A stretch of DNA of 64,000 nt from Micromussa lordhowensis (lineage: Eukaryota > Cnidaria > Anthozoa > Scleractinia > Lobophylliidae), in NCBI GenBank assembly GCA_964020085.1, contig OZ026605.1:3827901-3891900 (forward strand), given 5' to 3'. A program made the position numbers and the translations under genes. The notes beneath the pieces are model-generated. The model was given only the letters and a program-made list of their open reading frames with translations, did not search any database and was not told the DNA's origin. Shown piece by piece: positions 1 through 11,400 of this stretch (position 1 is its first letter; each line of letters opens with the position of its first letter).

Positions 1-107
1 GGAAACCGCGACCCGAAATGTCATCACTTGTCGATCTAAGCGATAAAAAAATCTCGTACTTTGCAATTGCGTGCTGGCGCTTGCCGTGAATTCGTATACC
101 AAAAGAC

Positions 108-263
108 ATGAGTGGGTTTTACGATCCTCGCTTCTATGATTCTCGTTTCCCATTTTACGACATGCAGCAGCAGCAAATGCTGCTACCCTTTGTGTTTAAT
201 GGGAGCACATCTCCTCCCGTTCCCCAAAACAGCCAACAGCGCGTTGAGAGTATTACGGATTAG
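108..263 (+). pseudogene. possible N-terminus of the second ORF of the Harbinger element
   Basis: A 51-codon frame opens at ATG 108 and ends at TAG 261-263. It is rich in Tyr, Phe, Asp, Pro and Gln (MSGFYDPRFYDSRF, then a QQQQ run), as in low-complexity N-termini of accessory transposon proteins. It overlaps the opposing transposase fragment, so it is probably truncated at the deletion junction. The family assignment rests mainly on position. Confidence 0.25.
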
Positions 264-572
264 ATCAAAAGTGTTCTTCTTTACTCGTAACTGCTGCCGA
301 AAGTATTCTTGTGGTATAGCAGGGTCGTTATAGTGGATCTCAAACCAGGATTCGGCTGGGCGGGGAATGCTCCATGCATAGGGCGCTATGCGTCTTCGCC
401 ATAATCGCCGATTCCTTCGCCGTATCATAGCGATATTTAGCATTGCCTGATAACTATTTATCCATCTCATATACAAGATGAAAAATGCAACCATTTGTTG
501 CTGTTGAATGCTGATACTCTGAAGCAGAAATAACACTACAGCGAAACAGAAGGCTTGATTTCGCTGATTCAT
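183..572 (-). pseudogene. Harbinger-type transposase, N-terminal fragment
   Basis: This frame of about 129 codons contains an Arg-rich stretch (IRRRNRRLWRRR) and then SWFEIHYNDP and YFRQQLRVKKNTFDLI. That order resembles the start of PIF/Harbinger (DDE_Tnp_4) transposases: basic segment, then a FR-(M/V)-x-x-x-x-F-x-x-L block before the catalytic domain. The DDE catalytic core is absent, so the fragment cannot be active. It is read towards the plus-strand frame starting at 108. Confidence 0.5.
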
Positions 573-600
573 GTTTACATTAAAAGTGCCCTAGCACGCG

Positions 601-2880
601 GGAAAGTGACGCGGGAAATGTTGATCTTTACATGACATGCTACATGTAATGCGACCTTGACTATTCTTGATAAATTTTTAGATTTCCTGTTGCGGTTGCA
701 AATTTTTTTGCGCTAAAGATAAAGTAGAAAATTTATCAGGACTCATATGCGATCCGGGCCTTACACAATTAGTGAATTTCAATTTAGTTAATGAATGCGT
801 GACAACTTTTTCAATTATATAGCCTAAAATGTATAATTCAATTCCCTTGGTTAGATGTACAGTAGTCTTGTAATTCAACAGGGAAAAAACACTCATAGGA
901 AATTTAACAGACGATCTCAGAAGAGTTTCATCTTAAACTTTAAAGCAGATTACCGGATGTATAAAACATATAGTCGCACTTCATCGTAATTCTCGTGTTT
1001 AAAATATCACTTTCGAACAAAATAAAGTACTGATTGGACTCAAGGCTGTCTTTAATACTTCTAAATCGAGTCTTTGTCATTCTTTAACCGGAACAAAAAA
1101 TCAGTGGAGTGGACGCGTAATTCAGTGTGTAATTTCATGAGCTTAAGTCAACAGATTGCGAACAGTAATGATATTTGAGCTGAATTCCAAATTTCAAGAT
1201 TACCAACCGATCGCATCATATCATGATCGTCACACACTCATTCGCTTTCCAAAGGTCACAAAACCTAAGTTTCCGCCGAGATTTTAACCACCGATTTCCT
1301 GTCATTCGACAAAAGCAACAAGTAAACACTATTTCAGTTTCTTTGTTTCGTAATTATTGCCTAGGCCGCACCCAAATATGACTACTAAAAGTAAAGAGGA
1401 CATGACATACAACAATGCAAACATTGAGCTGGTTGCCCAGCTTGCTTACCCCATCAACCAATCCATGATTCTGGAGAGCTAGAAGGGCTGACCTATTCAG
1501 CTTACACATTTGAAGTGTCTTCCGCACAATTCTTTGCCCTACATCGCTTAAAAGAGACCAATAAAAAGCTCTAAAGCTCCGCAGACTTTCAGCTGACTAC
1601 GAGGAAAATTTCATGGAAATTCGTGTCAAGTGTTTGTACCCGGGCCCTTGGCCGTGGGTTAGAGCGGTTGACCGCTGACAAGCAGCTTATAACATCACCT
1701 GATCGGGTCATGTGTGACATGTGCTGGGTGTTGTGTTCTCGCATGGCGCTCTTTTGGAGAGATTTTTAATTTCGGTTTGTGCTCTTATGGCTGAACTTGA
1801 GCGCAGCTGACAGCTGCAAGCCTTTTACATCACACTGTCCTGATTTTAGCCGAAAGGTTTTATTTCAGTGACATATGGGCAACTTTGAATGAGCTGGGAA
1901 GTGAGGCAACGACTGTGAAATTGGTTATTTTGAGTTCACAGCGAAGCGTTTTACAAGCATTGCTTGAAACGGTAAGTCCGTCACGTCACGTATCACGAAG
2001 TGATACAGAATTTGCTGCTAACTACACGAGAATGTAAATTTCATAATACCTCCTCAACCAGGAAAACCAACATTGGTTTAACATTCGCAACGTGCTCTGC
2101 TATTCTTCTGCATGCATGCGTGCTCAAACTTTGTTATTTTTGCAGGCTGTAAATAAATTGGTCGTCAAAACACGACTTGGCTATTGAAAGTTTGTTTTTC
2201 TTTATTTCCTCAGAGTTTGCCAAGTTGTTTATTTCTATATTTTCTTAACGTTTTCTGATGTTTTCGTCCAGTGAGCGCGCTAAAAAAATTGATTTTCCAC
2301 ATTTCGTAAATATATGCCGGCTCGTCCGTCGCGCCACACAACTGTTATTGAAAGTCTTGTGAAGAAAGCAGCTTGAATTCTCCTTCAGCTGTTTCCCTGT
2401 TATGTTCACCTTGGAACAATACAAATTTAGCTAATAAGTTGTACATGTATCTAGTATGTAAAAACCGCAAAGGAGGCCTCGCGGACAATTAACTTCAATT
2501 CAATTGTGCAAGTTGAACACAATTCGTCATGTTGGCCTGTTGTAACCCTGATTTGAACATGGTATGAAAACGCGCATCAGTTACCCTGTAGTTACGTAAT
2601 GGGCTATCAGTAGAATATTAGTTCATATATATATATGTTCTTCCCTCTGATAATTCAGGCACTATCCTAACGACAGTACATTTTTACATATTCATAAGCT
2701 AAACAACATTCACACATTGCCCTTTCATAAGCTTATGTAAATTTATTATATAAAAGTCAGTGGTATAGCGAGTAGTAACAAATTGATAAAAACGATACGA
2801 TATCCTCACATGTGAAGATATCGATGATTTCAGTGGCATCAGGTTTGTCTCTTAAATTGTACTTAAATTCGTTGGTGTGT
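601..2880. other. non-coding stretch, no gene seen
   Basis: No frame here has recognisable domains or plausible splice partners. The sequence is AT-rich and holds scattered TACATGTA palindromes. I see no RNA gene. Confidence 0.6.
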
Positions 2881-2884
2881 CATC

Positions 2885-3048
2885 GAAACATCTTCGGGTC
2901 TTCCTCGAAAGTCTTCGGCAATCTTCGGAAATTCTCGGAAATTCTCGGGAAATGTTCGGAAACGTTCCTCTGGTCTTCGGGACAATTTTGGAAAATCTTC
3001 GGAAATCTTCGGAAAGTGGTCGGAAATCTTCGGAAAATCATCAAAAAC
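2885..3048. repeat. degenerate minisatellite, unit about 10 bp (CTTCGGAAAT)
   Basis: The motif CTTCGGAAA and close variants (ATTCTCGGAAA, TGTTCGGAAA, GGTCGGAAA) recur roughly every 10-15 bases over about 160 bp. The open frames across it are products of the repeat, not genes. Confidence 0.8.
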
Positions 3049-3080
3049 GCCGTTATCAGTACATTTATATAATAAAAAGA

Positions 3081-3221
3081 GTATTACACGTTAGCTCGAA
3101 GATATGAATTTTATGTTACTCGTGGCAAGAGCAACATCTCACTCGTTCGCTGCGCTCACTCGTGAGATATTGCTCTTGCCACTCGAACATAAAATTCATA
3201 TCTTCTCTCCACCGTGTAATA
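3081..3221. mobile_element. palindromic MITE (family with TTCGCTGCGCTCACTCG core)
   Basis: The left arm (TATTACACG, GAAGATATGAATTTTATG, CTCGTGGCAAGAGCAA) is repeated inverted on the right up to CCGTGTAATA. The centre is TTCGCTGCGCTCACTCG. The whole segment can fold into one long hairpin. A related copy lies near 43,070-43,210. Confidence 0.75.
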
Positions 3222-3750
3222 TCCTCTATAAAACTTACCGTTATTTTTTTCTAACTTGATAGTGACGTCAAGATGACATTGAAACGTTGATATTCCTTGT
3301 GAAATATATTACTAAATTTTCACTTTTTAAAAAATGTTTGGTTATTAGAATAAATATATGTGCTTGTGAAGTAGAAAAGGTTTAATTCCATCTGATTCAG
3401 CTGGGCTAGTGTTAATCTAATTAAGGATGAAACTTGCAATGGTAAAACAGTAAGATAATTTAATTTAACAGAGGACACAAAACTTCTGTCCAATTTGAAC
3501 TCACTGAACAATTTTTTTAAAATTTATGCTAGCATAAGAAAACGCACATAAAAATTATGCCCTTATAATTTTTTTAGTATCACACTTCACTAGGAAGATG
3601 TCAACACACAGGTAGTCAATACAACATTTTGTCCGAGCACATTTAATTTTATTTTAAAATTCAATGACTGATCTTCCCAACTCTCCTTGTCAATCAAAAA
3701 TGGACCCACAAAATATATCTTGATACTTTCCAAATGTTACACAATTAATA

Positions 3751-3929
3751 CACCTTATTCCAAAATGGCCACTACTTTAGTGGTCTTTTGTTTGCCTTCA
3801 AATTAGTCCTTGTTGCCTCGTTCTTAAACTCGAAATACAAAAGAATATTTTCCCTTGAACGAGGCAACAAGGGCTAATTTGCAAGCAAACAAAAGAACAC
3901 TAAAATGGCAGCCATTTTGGAATAAGGTG
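3751..3929. mobile_element. 179-bp MITE flanked by TA
   Basis: It begins CACCTTATTCCAAAATGGC and ends with the complement GCCATTTTGGAATAAGGTG. TA dinucleotides at 3749-3750 and 3930-3931 fit a Tc1/mariner-type target duplication. A second inverted pair lies inside (GCCTTCAAATTAG / CTAATTTGCAAGC and CCTTGTTGCCTCGTTC / GAACGAGGCAACAAGG). There is no coding capacity. Confidence 0.8.
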
Positions 3930-3931
3930 TA

Positions 3932-5421
3932 TATTCTTTGATCAGTAACCTGTTCTTCTGAGTTTACAGGACTAAAAATATGTTAAACTTTATATAGTAT
4001 AAAAAAATATATTTTTTCCACATTAATAATTTTGTTAATGCCATATCAAGATCTGATTTCTGGTGGTCAAGAAGATGGATTACAAGAATAAAGAAGTTAT
4101 TCATCTTAGACAACTTAATGTGATTCCTCAGTACTGCATTGTGCATCCCTACTGTGCACGATTTTCACGTCATTAGCGCACGCATATTTAGCATGTGCAT
4201 GTACAAAACGCAAGAGATTTCCCTCAAGCTAAGCTTGACAGCAAAATAAAAGCTTTTTTCCTTAAACGAGCATGGTGGCCCACACTTTTTAGTGCATGAA
4301 TTTAAATTGCACAAGGTTATCAACATATCTCAATTTGAAGAGAAGTTTAAAATTCTGCTTACAAATACATGTAGTTTGATTTTAATGCTACAGTGTATAA
4401 AGAACACGTCTTTAGGTAATGCTGGTTAATGTATGCGTGTATAATCGTAACTCATTTTAACTAACATGGTTTAAAATGTACATGTAAGTTCAGGGGTTTT
4501 TTGTTTAACTTCTGTAGTAAATTAATTCAATAAGTGCTTTTCTTAGAATTTCTAGCACCTCTTTCTGCTAACTACATGTAAGATTAAGAAATGGCTACCT
4601 CGTCGGTCGCAAAGTTGCTATAAAGGCCATCCATGTTGTGCAAAAACGAGCACCATGACCCCTAATTTTTTATTGCATTTATCTAAAATACATGTGCATA
4701 TACATGTACATGTGCAAGTTTTCCAGACAGCATCAGGGCTAAAAATCCAGCTGGCAATCGCCTCTTTCACATCCGGCAAAATTTGCCAGCAGCCAGCACT
4801 TAGCGAAAATCCTGCAGCATTGTCTGGCAAAGCTATTTACACCTGTAGTCTCACCTGCATTAGGAATTTGTCATACAACCATCCAATGTAATGTTACAAC
4901 TTGAGAGCCTGCCCTTTGACCATTGACCGATTTACCACTGTACATGTGGAAGTGTTGTAACCTATTATGATTTCCAGGCAGATCAAAAGCTCATACAAGC
5001 ACATAAACTTTGCCCTTTGGACAAGCTGAATGTCGGTGTAGTGTAACCAAACTGATATTATTTTGAACAACTGTTAGCCACTTGAAGCTTGCTTGGCTGT
5101 TGGGTTACCAAAGTTTACATTTTTTGAGCTGAATTGTTTAAAAAACTGGAGTATCAGGGAAAAGACCTCTGTTGTTTTCACACGGGCTATCAACATTTGC
5201 CCCATACTGGGAACACTTCTTCTCTGTGGGACACCACTGATCCCAGACATTGCATCAAATGAATGTTTACCCAGTTGACTTGCACAGCTCATGTTCTGGC
5301 AATAGACTCATTTTGACAATATACTGTATATCACAGTGTCTAGGTGAAGCGTCACATTCCAAGAAGCAGCAGTTAGGAAAAAACGTGTTTACAAGCTACA
5401 ACCAAGTTTGCTCAAGTAGTG
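3932..5421. other. upstream region of the FAR gene, no gene seen
   Basis: The stretch holds several TACATGTA palindromes, one as the overlapping form TACATGTACATG near 4,703. No upstream coding exon was recognised. The FAR promoter and 5' UTR should lie in its last part, but I cannot place a start site or a TATA box with confidence. Confidence 0.5.
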
Positions 5422-8400
5422 ATGGCTGAAGCTAAGGAGTTGCTGTCTATTAGTGACTTTTATGCTGAGAAGACCATATTTATTACTGGTGCTACAGGAT
5501 TTCTTGGTAAAATAGTGATAGAGAAGCTCTTGAGAGATTGTCCTCTTGTAAAGAAGATTTTCCTTCTGACAAGAAGTAGACGTGGTGTGAGCCCTCGACA
5601 AAGAATTGATAATATTTTGGACAGTGGGGTGAGTCTTCTAGCAGGTCATACATGTAGTTACACTGCTTCTCAAAATTATTATTAGATGTAAATTTAAATT
5701 TTCTGTACATTGTACATATTTTCCAACTGGTTGGAATCTATTGTCATTATACAAAAGAACAAACCTGAGTCAATCTTACAATAAAATTAAATGCTTATGG
5801 CTTTCTCTAATCCTAGAAGGCCTATAAAATGAAGAACAGCCAGTTGTACAGTACATCACTTTATATTATTTTGACTGTAACATATTCATGGCTTCACATC
5901 TGCTCTTTGTAGAGTCGTCATCAAATTACATACAATATATAATAGATTATAATATAATGTAGAGTTTTCTGTTGGCCTAAGATTTACAGTATTTGTCCCC
6001 CAAAAATTCAGTACTGTTTCAAACTTACTAAACTTCAAATTACATACAATGTATAATATACATGTATTATAATATAATATAATGTAGAGTTTTCTGTTGG
6101 CCTAAGATTTACAGTATTTGACCCCCAAAAATTCAGTTTTGTTCCAAACTAACTTACTAAACTTCGGATTCGATTTCAACTTCGGTCGGCTGTAGTTTGG
6201 AATACTGTAGCTACCTCCCTTTTCTGCAGGTTTGGGATTTGTCCCTCAAAGGCATCATTTTCTTTTGTAGACTGATCTCAACTGATGAGAAAGTGTGTTG
6301 ATTCATAAGGTATAAATAAATCCTTTCTTGAAGGTTTTTGATAAAGTGAGAGACATGGGAGGTGACTGGAGAAGTAAAATAGTGCCAGTCAAGGGTGACA
6401 TTGCAGAAGAAAATCTTGGGTTGTCGGATGAGGACTGGGAGACGCTCCAAGAAAGTGTCGAAATTGTCTTCCATTCAGCAGCAACTGTGAGATTTGACGA
6501 GGATCTAAAGTGAGTCTAGAGAATTTTAGTTTTATAATTAACCTACATCTAGACGTACATGTACTGTACACCAGTGGCACTTGTCTAGTTATTGACACTT
6601 AATTTAATTTGAATTAACCATTGCATTGTAATCACCCTTTCATGAGACTTGCAGGGTACAACATCACTTCGCGTACAGTTTATATTGTAGTTACCTGTAC
6701 ATATAATATTTTCCTGTTGTTTCTTCCTGGGTGGTGAACCAGGGGTTATGTTAACTTTCCACCAATGAATGGTAGACAAAACAAAAGTTAATGAACAAGG
6801 GTCAGATTGTTTTCGGACTGTCAGATTGTTTCCGGACACCATTTTTTTTGGTGTATTAAACAAATTGCATGTCTTTTTTGTTTAATAATCAATTTTGACA
6901 CATCAAGTTTGATTATTAAACTAAAAAGTCGTTATTTTTGGCTTATTAAGCAAGAAAGGTTGCTTATTAAGCAAGAAAGGTGGCACTTCATGTTTATTAA
7001 ACATGTGACTTTCGCTTAATAAGCAAGAATGGCAGGTATTCTTGCTTATTAAACAAGTGTCACACAACACTCTGTCACACTAAGTTCGTCCGCCATTACG
7101 GATAAAAATATCGACAACGAAAACAACGCAACGGATAAATCATTCCTATTGAAAACCTTCAAATACAAGTCTTGACTGGTCAGGCCTTCAATGAAAGCCA
7201 TAATTAAGTGACGACTTTCCTTTTCTGGACAGATATTTTTGTGTAAGTTTTCTTCACGGCGTGATCGATCGGCAGCCGGCGGCCGTGAACGACTGCATTT
7301 TCGATGTTCAAGTTTTCAAACGAAAGTGAACCTGTTCAGTCGAATTGCACAACATCAGCATTTTAAATAAATAGGTCTTTGAATACACAACGGACGGATA
7401 TTTCATTGAACACAGACTATCCATATAGGTGGTCTCTACGGACTGCATCTGGGCTTACTTCAAACATGTCAAATTACAGCGCGGGTCAATTTTGTCAACA
7501 TTTACAAGATTACTGTTGTCATCAATTTGCGCTTTCCTCTTGATGCACTTATTGCCGAAAGTTTGGGCTGAATTTCGTTGAAAAAACTCGGCTGAACATA
7601 AAAGAGTGAGAATTAAAGTTTATCTGAACAAAACCGGCGGGGTTTTTCACCGAGAAACTACTAAAACTTGAAATGCCATTTTTGGTTATTAAGCGAAAAA
7701 AGTGTCACTTTTTGCCTATTAAACAAGGCACTCTTGTTTATTAAACAAAAAAGTTAGTTTTTCTTGCTTATTAATCAAAAGCGTCCCACAGTAAGTTAGG
7801 TGTTAGTGTTCAACGGCTACTAGACGCCTTACATGTAAGCTTATTACCGAAATCGGCATATCAGAACAAAGAAAATAGTGCTAAGCTTATTTAATATTGT
7901 GAAAAACTCTTTTTGTGTACTGTTCTTATATGCTAAGCGATCACACTTTAAGGCATGAATTTCCTTTTCGACAGTTAATTCAGGGAAAGATTTTCGATTA
8001 AATTTTCCCGAAGCGTTTGAATGGTGAAAGCCGCGAGCGACTATTGCTCGTTCAATGTTTGAAGTTTTAAACGAAATAACGATGAGCCTTGTTCTCTCAA
8101 AATACTGAGAAATATGAAGACAGCAAGAACAGAACACTTCAATGAAGGTGGACAATCGTAGAACTATGTTTCTAAGAGATTAAAATCTATTTTGGGTACG
8201 ATCGGTCTAAAATAAACAACACCACGATCCGCGCCGCCTTTCAGTCGATTTAGACCGAAAATTACCGGAGTCAGAGAAATGTTCTGATTTCTGCGTTCTG
8301 CGTTGCCTTTCGTGTTCTGATTGAACCCGTAAAAAATCTCACACAGACGAAAATGAGTGATAGGTTTTCTTTTTCAACAAAGCTGTTTGTCCACTTTCGT

Positions 8401-11400
8401 GAGTTGCACAATCCACCCACGGACAATATGAAAAACCATTTTTAGGTTATCAAGCGAAAAAGGCATCAATTCTTGGTTATTAATCATGTAACTTTTGCTT
8501 TTTAGACGAAAATAGAGCTCTTCTTGCTTGATAATCAAGCCTCGCAACACTTCCACGAGACCTCGCCGACGCGGGTTACCGCCGAGAAATTGTGGTCAAA
8601 GATTACATGCATACTTTTTGCGGGACTATTTCACGGCATTTACGTTTAGTCGTTAGATAAATAAACTTCCAGCTGAAAGAGTGCAAATTTATGCTGTTAT
8701 CAGAAGTTCTTTTCTCTCGGCATAAAAAGTTTTCGGAAAAAGAGTTTTTCATGATTTGAAGTAGGCTTACTTGCTAATCTGAGTGAATCACACTGTCACA
8801 CAACCTGTGCGACTTTTCTCAGCCTCTTGTAAGCTGGTCACGTTCCATGCTATTTAAATAAAATTCAACGGATTGAAGCGATGTAAAAGTCATAGATTTT
8901 CATTTAAAGTACGCACTTAAGCTTAACGTTTTTTACTTTATCAGTCACCTGCAGAAAATAAGCTTACAGTCGCTTATAGTGAGATATGCAAGCCGGGAGC
9001 CATTTACATCTCGCGGTGCACGAGTTTCGTTTTTGCTAAACTTGTTTAACCGTAGCTACCAAATCTCTTGACGTATGTAATAATAATTTCAGTTTTGGTT
9101 AGAAAGAAACCTAGAACTGGACACTCCGCCCGGGCGTTAAATGATTAAATTGGCCTTCCGGCCGTACAAGTTAGTACAACACTCACTCGCACCAATAAGC
9201 TTGTCCATGCGTGTTTTGCGGGTCTGGGCGGAAAAATTATAGAGAAGTTATTAAAATGTTTAAGATCAATGTCCTTGCGAATAAATCTCGTGGTCCTTTC
9301 GGTTTTTAGTCAAAATTTATTGTTTTTGGGTAACGATAAAATCTGTCGATGAAATGAACAACATTACCAGCGCCGTCGGATTGAATACAAAATCTCAGAC
9401 AGACCAAAAGGAAGCGGTAACCGTTTTTTTACTAGCTTGTACTTATACACAAATACAAGAAATTTGCAACAAACAATCCACTGAACGAAAATATCAGCTC
9501 TTCTCGGTTGACAATTTTTCCTTCAAAAAATGTCATGAGACCCCACCACACCGCGCCGCGAATTTCACGTGCAGAAAACTGCCGAGAATAGCGATCGAAA
9601 GATAACAAAATTTGCATATTTCTTCGGACTCTGTCACGGCTTAATTACTTCCAGTGGTTGGATAAATACATTTCCAAGAGTGAAATTGGTAAGCTTATGC
9701 TGTTATCAGCAGCTTGCTTTTTATATATATGCTGAACATGATGTCGCATCTACTTATCTTACCCTAATAACCATGCAATTATCTCACTCTTTCAATCTCC
9801 TGTGGTCTTCATTTGAAGGGAATCGGATAAAACATTTTTTTCCTACAGTACTTCTTTGAAGGAAGATATCAGACTAATGTGCCAGACAGGAATAATTTAT
9901 GGATAGAGATAAATTAATTTCAAACTGTATGTTTTTTGCATTATGCCTGCCAACAAAAATAATAAATGACTGCAACAACTTGGCTATCAATGGCATGCTC
10001 TGTTTGCTGGGCAGAAAATTAACAAACACATCAATGTGGGAAAATTTTAGCTTTGTTAAAACAAAGCCACTTTAATTTGAACCTTGATTATAAAGTTACA
10101 TTCAAAGTACCGTCTGCCTCGCAAAGGTGAGGACATCGCAATTGCCATCTGAAGTCAAACTCAAGCTGGTTCTGTCCTCGTGTACCGGTTCACAAGAGCC
10201 GATACAACAGACCAAACAATAAAAAACAGCTAACCAATGACTTCTAAACAAAGAAAGAACAATCATTCCCTTATGAGCCTGTACACCAGGACAGAACCCT
10301 CAAGCTCATCAAGATAAAAGCAAATGCAAAATAAATAGTTTAGATAAAAAGATTAAAGTAAAATTTGAACTGCATTCCAACAACAATGTCAAAATGATCC
10401 AAAATTAGGGAATTCGAGTTTTTGAAAACGAAGAAGGCAAACGTTAGGGTGGATTTTTGTTTGTTTATGACAGCACATACGCCATGTACGCAACACCAAA
10501 TCAAACTAAGACCTTGACCGCTAGCAAATTCGCGAAGCTCAAGGTAAGAATTGAATAAAATAGGCAGGGCAGTGGATAAATTCTTTCTTAGTGAAACAAG
10601 TAAATTCCTTTAAGTATAAACCACTCTTCTGTCTAAAACTTTCTAGACTGACTAGCTGTGCATTCCAAGCTACCATGGCTGCTAATCTGTAGCTTCCTGA
10701 GCGACCTAATGGTAAAAATGAAAATACACTAGGTTATTATCCAAGAGACCAAAAAAATAATAAGAAAAACCCTCACATTGTAGTGTACAACACTGACACC
10801 CATTTGTTACGTTATTTAGTATATTTAATCCTGCAGATTGCAAGGAGTAGTGCTTGACATACAAATTGCAGGAGAGAGTTAATGGCGGCCGGGTTTGAGC
10901 TGCACGAAAATTCATAGCAGTTGCAATAGATAGGTCAGGGAGCGATTGAAACTCTTTTAATACGCGAGAGAAAAGAGCCTTTATGATAGCGGGAATATTT
11001 TTCCACTCTTTGCGGTGGAATGGCGTGGTCTCATGAAATTCTTTTAAGATTTGATTATCAAGCAAGAAGAAGAGTCAATCGGCTACTTATATATAATTAA
11101 CGGGAATTGACGCCGTGTTCGCTTGATACTTAAAAGATGGTTTTCAAGTACACGGATTCTTCATTGCAGTATTGTCTAGTCGTGGCACAGTACGGTTTGG
11201 CAGCGGAAAAACGGTTTTATTGTCCAATAATGATCAATAATTAAACTATTGCTCCTTTTCGTCGGTAGGAGATTTTTTATAACGCTTCAATTTACAACCG
11301 GCAAACAACTTTGGTCTAGGGCGTGCCCAAGTTTGACAGTTTGACAGCCACGAGTTTGATTGGACAGATTTTGGCAGTGAGATCTGTCTTTATTCCCAAA

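Larger units (their letters stand above)
1..600. mobile_element. PIF/Harbinger transposon, internally deleted remnant
   Basis: Two short reading frames run towards each other and overlap: one on the plus strand from 108 and one on the minus strand from 572. Autonomous Harbinger elements carry a transposase gene and a second Myb-like gene. Here only the 5' parts of two genes seem to remain, fused after loss of the interior near 200-260. The minus-strand frame resembles the N-terminal region of Harbinger transposases; the plus-strand frame is not recognised with certainty. Terminal repeats were not defined, and the left end may lie outside the window. Confidence 0.5.

Noticed and set aside
10501..10560. 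CTCAAGGTAAG in the foldback loop as the end of the missing FAR exon
   Set aside because: The preceding frame does not encode FAR sequence. The true exon was found at 16113-16185.
10706..11065. 119-codon minus-strand frame in the foldback loop as a transposase
   Set aside because: It lacks catalytic motifs, and part of it overlaps non-coding arm-derived sequence.
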